From the NCBI GenBank assembly GCA_020201015.1, contig JAIVHN010000226.1, positions 1 to 11,019 on the forward strand: a stretch of 11,019 nucleotides of DNA. Reading direction: 5' to 3'. The position numbers and the translations under genes were made by a program. The notes under the pieces are model-generated. The model made no database searches. It saw only the letters and a program-made list of their open reading frames with translations, and was not told where the DNA came from. Positions 1 through 5,995 of this stretch are shown here, one piece after another; position 1 is the stretch's first letter; every line of letters begins with the position of its first letter. The DNA is from Spirochaeta sp. (GTDB lineage Bacteria; Spirochaetota; Spirochaetia; DSM-27196; SLAA01).

Positions 1-210
1 ACGCCAAGCTGCGGGTACTGCAGAAAACTTAAGGATTACTTCAAAGAAAACAGAGTAAAATTCTCAGAGTACAATGTAGCCGACGATCTACGGCGTGCCG
101 AGGAGATGGTGAAAAAGTCCGGACAGATGGGCGTCCCGGTCGTGGATATCAACGGCACGGTAATCGTTGGCTTTAACAAGGCGCAGATAGACAAGGCCTT
201 AAAACTCTGA
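1..210 (+). CDS. Glutaredoxin-like thiol-disulfide protein, 3' part (5' end outside window)
   Basis: Frame 1 is open from the first base to the TGA at 208-210 and encodes 69 residues of a thioredoxin-fold protein. The redox motif Cys-Gly-Tyr-Cys appears at once (TPSCGYCRKL), so only the first beta strand and start codon are missing. The cis-proline segment MGVPVVDI, which packs against the active site in this fold, follows, and the end (GFNKAQIDKALKL) matches the closing helix of NrdH/YruB-type mini-glutaredoxins of about 75-80 residues. The family reduces protein disulfides or mixed glutathione disulfides in the cytoplasm; the physiological partner cannot be told from sequence. CGYC in place of CPYC is typical of such small glutaredoxin-like proteins. 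The stop overlaps the proposed rlmE start (CTGA), so the two genes are probably cotranscribed and translationally coupled. Confidence 0.9.
   Translation, partial: TPSCGYCRKLKDYFKENRVKFSEYNVADDLRRAEEMVKKSGQMGVPVVDINGTVIVGFNKAQIDKALKL
193..196 (+). promoter_or_regulatory. Candidate ribosome binding site for rlmE (AAGG)
   Basis: AAGG lies inside the last codons of the glutaredoxin-like gene, ten bases before the CTG at 207. It is only four bases of Shine-Dalgarno match, so it supports but does not prove initiation at 207. Coupled translation from the upstream gene may matter more. Confidence 0.35.
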
Positions 211-803
211 GTCGCAAATCTCACAAGCAACTTGACCACTTTGGGCGAAAGGCAAAGTCCGAGGGCTACGCCGCTCGGTCGGTCTACAAGCTGGAAGAAA
301 TTCAAAACAAGTTTCACCTGCTGGAATCCGGCGCACGCGTGCTTGATATGGGGGCGGCACCCGGTAGTTGGACCCAGTTCAGCGCAGCTCGAGTTGGTCC
401 GCACGGACTTGTTGTGGCTGTAGACCTGACCCCTATGAACTCACACGCCGAAAATGTTGTCGGGTACACCGGAGACTTCTATACTGCGGATGTGTTGCAG
501 TCACTTGCTTCACATGGCCCTTACAACGTACTCCTAAGCGACGCCGCGCCAGCCACAACCGGAAACCGCAGCCTTGATACGACTCGCAGTGCGGCAATTG
601 CCGAACACGTGTTGCACCTTTGCGGCGAAATGTTGATAGAGGGCGGACACGTGGTTGTAAAGATTTTCCAAGGTGGCGAAGAACAGTCCTTGCTTAAAGA
701 ACTGCGGCGCCGGTTCCAAACCGGCCGTCTGTTCAAGCCCCAGGCCTGTCGCAAGGAGTCTTTTGAGACCTACCTCATTGGTTTAGGTTATAAAGAACTG
801 TAA
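207..803 (+). CDS. rlmE: 23S rRNA (uridine-2'-O)-methyltransferase RlmE (FtsJ/RrmJ family), apparent CTG start
   Basis: RlmE methylates the 2'-OH of U2552 in the 23S rRNA A-loop using S-adenosylmethionine, late in 50S assembly. The 198-residue product carries the SAM-binding motif DMGAAPGSW near residues 47-55 and the full K-D-K-E catalytic set: Lys28 (SVYKLEE), Asp112 (LLSDAAP), Lys152 (VVVKIF) and Glu187 (ESFETY). Start choice: this frame opens after a TAA at 174-176 and has no ATG, GTG or TTG before Lys28; the first GTG, at 339, would remove the N-terminal region including the catalytic Lys28. Initiation at CTG 207 gives an N-terminus (M/L-SRKSHKQLDHFGRKAK) that fits the family, and the CTG overlaps the upstream stop as CTGA. 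Product identity is very secure; the non-canonical start is an inference. A sequencing error near the start is the main alternative. Confidence 0.93.
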   Translation: MSRKSHKQLDHFGRKAKSEGYAARSVYKLEEIQNKFHLLESGARVLDMGAAPGSWTQFSAARVGPHGLVVAVDLTPMNSHAENVVGYTGDFYTADVLQSLASHGPYNVLLSDAAPATTGNRSLDTTRSAAIAEHVLHLCGEMLIEGGHVVVKIFQGGEEQSLLKELRRRFQTGRLFKPQACRKESFETYLIGLGYKEL

Positions 804-853
804 TCATGGTGGTGCAATCACAGAATGAAGGCAGTAGTAAGGCCGCCGTTGAG

Positions 854-1321
854 TTATTGATTCACTTTCCATTTGTGGCTCTCACTATCAAGCAGCTCCT
901 TGCCATAAATAGGAACCTCGGATTTAAGTGCCTCAAGAATTTCTCTGCATATGCGGAAAGCTTCATCACGACGTTCAGTCCCAACTGCAATGAGAAGAGG
1001 GGCCTCGCCAACTGAAATCAGTCCCAAGCCATGGCGAATGAACACGCGCGGGAGTGCTGTAGCCGAATTGTCGGCCGCGCTTGCCGTCAGCTCAATATAG
1101 TCATGTCCCACAATGCGTTTTAGAAACGTAGAAACAGCAGCATCAGCCATTTCCCTATGCGCCGTGAACTCAATACCGGTTACCACGCCTTCTGGATGCG
1201 TGTCGGCCCGTACCTGCCCAACGAAAATATTTTGGCCACCAACGCGACGGTCCCGGTTAAACTCCGCAACCGCATGCGCCACCAGCCCTATATCGACCCC
1301 ACCATCTACAAAAATACTCAT
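854..1321 (-). CDS. moaE: Molybdopterin synthase large (catalytic) subunit MoaE
   Basis: MoaE forms a heterotetramer with MoaD and converts cyclic pyranopterin monophosphate (precursor Z) to molybdopterin in the cytoplasm, using the MoaD thiocarboxylate as sulfur donor. The 155-residue length is usual. Family landmarks: NIFVGQVRADTHPEG (residues 31-45, with the conserved Arg38), the motif IEFTAHREMAD, IRHGLGLISVGE (residues 95-106, with His97), and LKSEVPIYGKE, whose lysines 133 and 141 correspond to the conserved active-site lysines. The ATG at 1321 is preferred over an upstream in-frame TTG at 1342 because AAAGGAG (1331-1337) sits nine bases before it. It is the last gene of the moeB-moaD-moaE run, 60 bases after moaD, and converges with rlmE across a 50-base gap in which I see no clear terminator. 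Confidence 0.93.
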   Translation of the reverse strand: MSIFVDGGVDIGLVAHAVAEFNRDRRVGGQNIFVGQVRADTHPEGVVTGIEFTAHREMADAAVSTFLKRIVGHDYIELTASAADNSATALPRVFIRHGLGLISVGEAPLLIAVGTERRDEAFRICREILEALKSEVPIYGKELLDSESHKWKVNQ

Positions 1322-1356
1322 GCTGTACGGCTCCTTTAGCAACCGGCTTTACGCCT

Positions 1357-1390
1357 TCCTACCCCCCCGGCACAGGCAGTCCTACCCCCC
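1357..1390. repeat. Short direct repeat, unit TCCTACCCCCC, two copies 23 bases apart
   Basis: TCCTACCCCCC occurs at 1357-1367 (followed by one more C) and at 1380-1390. On the coding strand these are G-runs followed by TAGGA, and the right-hand copy contains the moaD stop codon and the codons for its terminal glycines. The repeat covers the moaD 3' end and the start of the moaD-moaE spacer. It may just be a small duplication. Confidence 0.6.
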
Positions 1391-1618
1391 AGCAAAGGCT
1401 GGCAGACAGGCAACCTCTCCGGCCGCAGTGATAGTTGAATTAGATTCTCGGATGACCGCATCTACCGCTATGCGGAAACTCTGTCCGCTAAGGGCCGGAT
1501 GTTTTTGTTCCAGGGCGGCGCGCAACTCGCCCACGATTATCGGAAAGGCGATTTCAAGTTGTTCCTCGTCGGTGCCGCTCAGCTCCGTAAGCGGACCAAA
1601 ATACCGAACTTGTGTCAT
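1382..1618 (-). CDS. moaD: Molybdopterin synthase sulfur carrier subunit MoaD
   Basis: MoaD is a ubiquitin-fold sulfur carrier. Its C-terminal glycine is adenylated by MoeB, converted to a thiocarboxylate, and used by MoaE to make the molybdopterin dithiolene. The 78-residue product begins MTQVRYFGPLTELSG, the usual MoaD/ThiS-like first strand, and ends in AFAGG; the terminal Gly-Gly is the essential feature and is present. The frame is open further upstream, but ATG 1618 gives the standard family length and a clean N-terminus. The local ribosome binding site for this ATG is poor; a strong one (GGAGGTGAT, 1658-1666) lies too far upstream and appears to serve a short linking ORF whose stop overlaps this ATG as ATGA. 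Translation is therefore probably coupled to upstream genes. Sequence divergence makes the small protein recognisable mainly through its terminal GG and its neighbours moeB and moaE. Confidence 0.9.
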   Translation of the reverse strand: MTQVRYFGPLTELSGTDEEQLEIAFPIIVGELRAALEQKHPALSGQSFRIAVDAVIRESNSTITAAGEVACLPAFAGG

Positions 1619-1659
1619 AGGGTAGTGTTGCAATGGCACAGCATGGTTGTCAAGAACAT
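1615..1659 (-). other. Candidate 14-codon linking mini-ORF between moeB and moaD
   Basis: An ATG at 1659-1657 overlaps the moeB stop (TGATG) and opens a short frame, MFLTTMLCHCNTTL, whose TGA (1617-1615) overlaps the moaD ATG (ATGA). A TTG in the same frame at 1653 lies eight bases after the GGAGG core, an ideal spacing, and another ATG is at 1644. It could be a translated leader that carries ribosomes from moeB to moaD, or a chance frame of 14 codons. There is no evidence that the peptide has its own function. Confidence 0.3.
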
Positions 1660-1666
1660 CACCTCC
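1658..1666 (-). promoter_or_regulatory. Strong Shine-Dalgarno sequence GGAGGTGAT at the moeB stop
   Basis: GGAGGTGAT matches the usual 16S rRNA anti-Shine-Dalgarno tail over nine bases and overlaps the moeB stop codon. It is too far from the moaD ATG at 1618 (about 40 bases) to serve it directly, but well placed for the TTG at 1653 in the linking mini-ORF. Confidence 0.6.
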
Positions 1667-2453
1667 ACCGTAGATGCTCAAGGCGATGTTGGCGCCCGTC
1701 ATACAGACACAAAACGCCAGAGAGCGGAGTCGAGTCCGGGTTCTCGCACCAGGAAAGAATCTCGGCTACCTGCAGCGAGGCAATAACTGCTGGAATATGC
1801 GGCATTATGGGTTTAGCAGCAGGCGGTTTAGCCGAAAAATCCGGCCCAAAAGCGTCGGCATAACCGAACTCGGGCAGAAGTGTGGTTGTCTGTCCGAACC
1901 ACAACTCGACCCCCCCGTGGAAGATTGGAGCGCCCAGCTCTCGTGCTAGTGGCTCTATTCCCGCACGCGCGGGAAAGCTGTCGAGGCAGTCAAGGACCGC
2001 GCTGTACGGTTGCTGTGTCGGCTGTGTCGGCTGTGTCGGCGTCTGCGGTTGTCCCTGTGGCGGCTTTGTCGGCGGCGATGCAGCCTGGTGCAGCTCGTTG
2101 TAGGTGTGGGCATTCAAACTTTGTACGTGTCCCACCGCCCGGATACCGGGGTTGATTGCCGCAAGACGCTCGACAGCAAGCTCGGCCTTGGGCCGGCCCA
2201 GATCATATGGTGTATACAACACTTGGCGGTTGAGGTCCGGCGCATCAAGCACGGCCGGATCCCAGATCTCTAACTGCACCGGTGCGATTCTCACCAGAAG
2301 CGCAAGCAGATTACAACCAAGACCGCCTGCTCCGGCCACAATGAAACGAGTATTGAGCAACCGGTGCCGGGCTTGCTCGGAAAGCAGCTCATAATGTCTG
2401 AGGTAACGCTCGCCATGAAACTCGTCATGAAGTTCGTCAGTATGTTTGGACAT
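1659..2453 (-). CDS. moeB: MoeB/ThiF-family adenylyltransferase (E1-like), probable MoaD activator
   Basis: E1-like enzymes of this family adenylate the C-terminal glycine of MoaD or ThiS with ATP. Visible landmarks in the 264-residue product: RYLRH near residue 16; the nucleotide-binding loop GAGGLGCN (41-48); acidic Asp65; DLNRQ (73-77) with the catalytic arginine; GRPKAE with Lys89; VLDCLDSF (153-160) with the metal/ATP aspartates; and a late SLQVAEIL helix (227-234). Adjacency to moaD and moaE argues for MoeB rather than ThiF. Oddities: the paired CxxC motifs that bind structural zinc in E. coli MoeB are absent (only Cys48, 156, 236 and 249), and a Pro/Thr/Gln-rich insertion occupies residues 124-149. 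ATG 2453 is chosen because GAGG lies nine bases upstream; ATG 2459 is too close to it. The start lies inside the end of the NusG-II gene (17-base overlap). Confidence 0.85.
   Translation of the reverse strand: MSKHTDELHDEFHGERYLRHYELLSEQARHRLLNTRFIVAGAGGLGCNLLALLVRIAPVQLEIWDPAVLDAPDLNRQVLYTPYDLGRPKAELAVERLAAINPGIRAVGHVQSLNAHTYNELHQAASPPTKPPQGQPQTPTQPTQPTQQPYSAVLDCLDSFPARAGIEPLARELGAPIFHGGVELWFGQTTTLLPEFGYADAFGPDFSAKPPAAKPIMPHIPAVIASLQVAEILSWCENPDSTPLSGVLCLYDGRQHRLEHLRWR
2013..2039. repeat. Perfect 9-bp tandem repeat (CTGTGTCGG)x3 inside moeB
   Basis: Three identical copies of CTGTGTCGG lie back to back, followed by degenerate versions up to about 2075. The unit is a multiple of three, so copy changes keep the frame. 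On the coding strand it specifies Thr-Gln-Pro units within a low-complexity Pro/Thr/Gln insertion (coding bases 2007-2084) placed just before the VLDCLD strand of the MoeB-like enzyme. Confidence 0.9.
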
Positions 2454-2802
2454 CAACATCGGCCTCGGCCGCACTTTGCACTTGCACGAAAACACGGTTC
2501 GGTAAACAGGCTATCCATTGCCCGGACTGTGAAACCCATCCGGCACCAATGCAAATTTTATCTCGACAAGGTGAAGCTACTACCCGTATCTCACCATCTG
2601 CGATTTCTATCTCTGTCGGGCCTAAGGGCCCTTCAACCGAAAAACTTTGATCCACTGCTAGAGAATAAATATAGTCACGGCCTGCGGCCTGTATGCTAAC
2701 CTGATTTCCGCGTTCTGCATCGGTATACGCAAAAACCCAGAAGGCTCCCAGCACGAGCAGTGCAACAATAAAAGAAAGGTAATCAAAAAGTCGTAATCTC
2801 AT
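2437..2802 (-). CDS. NusG domain II family protein, single-pass membrane anchored
   Basis: The 121-residue product has an N-terminal hydrophobic segment at about residues 8-26 (FDYLSFIVALLVLGAFWVFA) preceded by arginines, consistent with an uncleaved anchor or signal leaving the rest outside the cytoplasm. The remainder is a small beta domain with a cysteine-containing signature, SPCRDKICIGAGWVSQSGQW then IACLPNRV, characteristic of the NusG_II family, which despite its name is not a transcription factor here. The biochemical role of this family is not established; it often occurs near membrane redox or cofactor genes. The three cysteines (SPC, ICIG, ACLP) are intact. The gene overlaps moeB by 17 bases, so it is almost certainly in the same transcript. 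ATG 2802 is the only sensible start; its ribosome binding site is weak. No lipobox is visible. Confidence 0.8.
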   Translation of the reverse strand: MRLRLFDYLSFIVALLVLGAFWVFAYTDAERGNQVSIQAAGRDYIYSLAVDQSFSVEGPLGPTEIEIADGEIRVVASPCRDKICIGAGWVSQSGQWIACLPNRVFVQVQSAAEADVDVQTY

Positions 2803-2844
2803 ACTTGGTTACTCAAGCAGGCAGTGCCGCTACTGACGCCCCCG

Positions 2845-3600
2845 CTACTGACGCCGCTTGTCGCGCACATAGACATTGCGCGCTGGCGAGTGGTCGCTAC
2901 CCCGTTCATCTAACTCAAAGAGGCCGACCGCCTTTACCAACTCACCAAGCTTTACGTAACCATAGTTACGAGGATCAAACTCGGAAGACTTATTAGCAAT
3001 GTTCTGCCCAACGGTAGCAAGGTGCGCCCAACCATTCTCATTTGCCGAGTCCTCAACCGCATTCCGCAGCAGGTTGACGAGCTTGGTATCGCTTCGCAGA
3101 TCCTTACTTGGGCGACGAGGGGCGCTCTGCGGCTCAGTTTCACTTTCACGCATGTCTTTCCGGAGAATTTCGGTATAAATAAACTTGTCACAGGCCCCGA
3201 CAAACGCCTTGGGGGTCTTTTTCTCTCCAAAGCCGTAGACAGTAAGGCCCGCCTCACGTATACGGGCCGCAATGCGGGTAAAGTCGCTGTCGCTTGAAAC
3301 TATGCAGAATCCATCCATTGCCCCGGTAAAGAGAATATCCATTGCATCAATGATCATGGCGCTGTCGGTAGCGTTCTTGCCTTGCGTATAGCTAAACTGC
3401 TGAATAGGCTGCACCGAGTGCTCAAGAAGCACATCCTTCCACCCTTTCAGGTTGGGGCTGGTCCAGTCCCCGTAAATGCGCTTAACGCTGGCCACACCGT
3501 ACTTGGCAATTTCCTCGAGAAGTCCTTCGATAATTGAGCCTTGGGTGTTATCTGCATCTATCAGCACCGCAAGGCGATGTTGTTTATCAGTATTTGTCAT
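2845..3600 (-). CDS. NYN domain (LabA-like PIN-fold) protein with C-terminal OST-HTH/LOTUS domain
   Basis: Residues about 8-145 of this 251-residue protein form a NYN domain, a PIN-like nuclease fold. Characteristic acidic positions are present: Asp15 (AVLIDADN), Asp79 (NATDSAMIIDAMD) and Asp104/Asp106 (IVSSDSDF). The motifs LIDADN and SSDSDF are hallmarks of the LabA-like branch. A charged linker (about 148-170) leads to a winged-helix-like OST-HTH/LOTUS domain (about 171-247; LVNLLRNAVED, YGYVKLGELVKA). The combination is known in bacteria and is inferred to bind or cleave RNA; the substrate is unknown. ATG 3600 is chosen because it puts the first beta strand near the N-terminus as usual; an upstream TTG at 3636 is less likely. 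The ribosome binding site is weak. It lies 42 bases upstream of the NusG-II gene and may lead the moeB-moaD-moaE transcript, though no functional link is known. Confidence 0.85.
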   Translation of the reverse strand: MTNTDKQHRLAVLIDADNTQGSIIEGLLEEIAKYGVASVKRIYGDWTSPNLKGWKDVLLEHSVQPIQQFSYTQGKNATDSAMIIDAMDILFTGAMDGFCIVSSDSDFTRIAARIREAGLTVYGFGEKKTPKAFVGACDKFIYTEILRKDMRESETEPQSAPRRPSKDLRSDTKLVNLLRNAVEDSANENGWAHLATVGQNIANKSSEFDPRNYGYVKLGELVKAVGLFELDERGSDHSPARNVYVRDKRRQ

Positions 3601-3721
3601 TACATCTATACTAATCCATTCACCAGGGATGCACAATGCGTTTTTTTATGGAGGGCTTGTGCGGTAGGTAGGATATCTGCACCCACAGCGGGCATTATGA
3701 TATGAAGAGTGCTGGCCGCTT

Positions 3722-4423
3722 TTAGTCTAAGGAGTAGATCCCGTCGTCGGCCGAGATGACCTTCGTCTGCTGGCTACCGTCAGGTCTGTATAGGTGCACC
3801 AGATAGCGTTGGGAGCGACGACCATAACCCGACTCTGCGGTCTCTATACTCAGTTCATGTGGCATGGGGCCGCTAAATTGCAGCCGCTCGCGGCGAAGCT
3901 CACCATGTAGGTAGGCTTTGCTCTCACGGTCATCGTCGTACAACACAAAATCGCAGGTAAACCCTTGATTATCAGCAAAAAGGCTCAGCACAAGTTCGGT
4001 ATCAAGTGTTTCAGAGTCGGCTTCATGCTGCGGCGCGCGCGCATACAGCGGTAGCACCGCGCCAGCGCGAACAAAGACCGGTATTCGGTCAAGTGGAGCA
4101 TCTATAAGATAGTCCTGCCCACCATGGTACAACGCTAACCCGGCTTCGCGCTCATCGGCAAAGCAGACCGGGTCCCAGCGATACCAGCGCCCGGCCGGAA
4201 GATACACTACACGACTGCGGGCCTCGGGTTCGAGAACCGGAGCTACCAACAGGTTGGCCCCGAGCAAGAACTGATTCCACATGCGGGCAAGACGCGGGTC
4301 CCGAGGGTCGGCACTGAGCATAGGACGGAGCAACGGCTTCCCGCTCCGACGGTACTCGTCAAAAAGACTGTACATGTAGGGAAGAAGTCGACCGCGAAGC
4401 AAGATAGCTTGCCGACACACATC
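3722..4423 (-). pseudogene. GH31 pseudogene, C-terminal piece after the amber codon
   Basis: This piece is in the same frame as the preceding one and begins directly after the TAG (DVCRQAILLRGRLLPYMYSLF). It holds the last barrel helix and the C-terminal beta domains. A GTG at 4420 with GGAAG nearby could allow reinitiation, but the product would lack the active site. Confidence 0.8.
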
Positions 4424-4969
4424 CTACACTTCCGGTCCAAAAGCCCATGGTTCGTGATCACGAGTGCCAATGGCGGTATGCGCTCGAAAGAACGGAGTGA
4501 AACAGGAACTCAGCATCCAGCGTGCAAAAAGCTCTCCGGAGGCATTGCCCTGAAAGCCACCCACATCCGAACCGCAGAAGGCAATTCCGGACAGCCCCAT
4601 GTTCAGCAACATTGGAATCATCATGGCCAGGTGTGCCCAGGAGCTGTCATTGTCGCCGGTCCAGACCGCCGCATAACGCTGTATTCCGGCATACCCGGCC
4701 CGGGTAACCATAAAGGGGCGTAGCTCGGGTTTCTGCGTCGCAAACGCCTCTGCGGTGGCGGCACACATCATTTGACCATAAACATTGTGATAGCGGTCTA
4801 TGGAGCGCGGTCCGGCCGATCCTTCGAGCACAACATCACTTGGTGGAGTAAACTTCGTCCGATCTAAAACGTCGCCGGTGAAATCTGCTGGCTCATTCAT
4901 ATCGTTCCAGATACCGTCCACCCCAACATCAAACAAGGCATGATGCCGCTCCGACCACCCCCTTTTCAT
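4424..4969 (-). pseudogene. GH31 pseudogene, middle piece with both catalytic aspartates
   Basis: The piece runs from the deletion junction (4954-4963) to the TAG at 4424-4426 and encodes the second half of the barrel, including IWNDMNEP, WTGDNDSSW, FCGSDVGGF and GTRDHEPWAFG. The ATG at 4969 is created by chance at the junction and is not a family start. Confidence 0.8.
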
Positions 4970-5942
4970 GCAGGCGTGTTATGAGGGCGTGCGGATCCGG
5001 GAAGCGCTCCGGATCCCAGGTAAAGACACGGTAGCCGTCCATGTAATGGATATCAAGATAGATCACGTCGCAGGGTATACCTCGACGACGGAACTCATCT
5101 GCAATCTCAAGGACACGGCTGTCGGGATAATAGCTGTAACGGCATTGTTGGAAACCTAAAGCCCAACGCGGTGGGAGCTCGTGGCGGCCGGTCAGATTGG
5201 TGTAGGCGGCTGTAACGTCAAACGGCTTCTCGTCCGGGAAAAGATAAAGCACGGCTTCGTTGCGTTCGGTTCGGATGACGGCGCTGGTCGGATCGCTCTC
5301 GCCTAAATCAAATACCGATCGCCCCGGATCATCAAGGAACAGCCCAATCGCGCTGGGCGGCAAATCGTCAGCGTTAGAGCAGTGAATCACAAAGGGCACC
5401 GACTGATACAGCGGGTCCCGCAACTCGTGATGAAAGGGCTCGTCTGTATTCCACATAAGGTAGCTGCGACCTCGTTTATCCAGGAATCCGGAGCGCTCGC
5501 CGAGACCATAGAAACGGTCTGCCGATCCAATGCTCCACCGGATCTCTACACCTTTCTCGCCACGCCAAAATCTCAGTTCGTTCAAGGCTCCGCCGCCAGC
5601 CGCATGAACCTGGAGACGTAGCTCGTCTCCAGAAGCCGAGAGACATGAACCACGGGCGGAGTGCAAGAAAAAATTGCCAGAATCCGGGCTTAGTTCAACA
5701 CTGGCCTCGCGCGGCATACCGGCACTGTTTGCACCAATACCCCGTTGGCGTATTGGCGCGGCGTGAAAGTTACCAACCGGCACTGCGTAGGACTGCCCAA
5801 GTGCACCTGCCTCAACCGAGGTCACGCCGTGCGGCGTCATTTGTACGTGAATACGAAATACATTGGTTTCCGATACCGAAAACGCGCAATGAAAATCTTC
5901 GTGACACATTTCAAGCTCGGTAGAGGAAATAGTATGCTTCAT
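4929..5942 (-). pseudogene. GH31 pseudogene, N-terminal piece ending in a frameshift
   Basis: This piece encodes the N-terminal beta-sandwich and the first barrel strands. After HEKG it reads nine out-of-frame residues (VVGAASCLV) to a TGA at 4929-4931. An in-frame GTG at 5957 could extend the N-terminus, but ATG 5942 has the better spacing to a GGGG ribosome binding site. Confidence 0.8.
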
Positions 5943-5995
5943 GGAGCCCCTATGCACTCAGCTGCACTGTTCAGCTCTTCCCAAAACGACCGAGT

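Larger units (their letters stand above)
3722..5942 (-). pseudogene. GH31 alpha-glucosidase, broken by an internal out-of-frame deletion and an amber codon
   Basis: Intact GH31 alpha-glucosidases release glucose from alpha-glucosides with a (beta/alpha)8 barrel. Three consecutive pieces here align with one such enzyme. The first (from ATG 5942, with GGGG just upstream) carries the N-terminal beta-sandwich, RFYGLGERSG, ELPPRWALGFQQ and DVIYLDIHYMDGYRVFTWD, then leaves frame after RLHEKG. The second, in another frame, resumes at WSERHHALFDVGVDGIWNDMNEP, so the 60-70 residues normally between these motifs (the DPG and FPDF region) are absent. It contains the nucleophile Asp (WNDMNEP, near 4902) and the acid/base Asp (WTGDND, near 4653). 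An in-frame TAG at 4424-4426 then interrupts EPWAFGPEV-(TAG)-DVCRQA, after which the C-terminal beta domains continue to the stop at 3722. No functional enzyme is expected. Outside the lesions the frames are clean, suggesting recent decay; an assembly error must be excluded. Confidence 0.88.

Noticed and set aside
804..853. Bidirectional terminator between rlmE and moaE
   Set aside because: No inverted repeat of useful length is visible in the 50-base convergent gap.
1113..1625. Long + strand open frame opposite moaE and moaD
   Set aside because: Composition and sequence resemble no protein, it runs antisense to two secure genes, and it has no ribosome binding site support.
3601..3721. Extra gene, terminator or regulatory RNA between the NYN gene and the GH31 pseudogene
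   Set aside because: I found no plausible frame, no strong hairpin with T-run and no recognisable riboswitch in these 121 bases; only weak promoter-like hexamers are present.
3722..4420. Independent gene starting at GTG 4420
   Set aside because: It is the in-frame continuation of a GH31 protein after a TAG and begins in the middle of a barrel helix; it lacks the catalytic residues.
4424..4426. Programmed amber readthrough or pyrrolysine/other recoding in GH31
   Set aside because: No downstream hairpin or recoding element is evident, GH31 has no known recoded residue there, and the same gene has a frameshifting deletion.
5960..5976. Inverted repeat AGCTG/CAGCT between cheW and the GH31 gene
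   Set aside because: The stem is only five base pairs with a seven-base loop and no T-run; this is within chance expectation.
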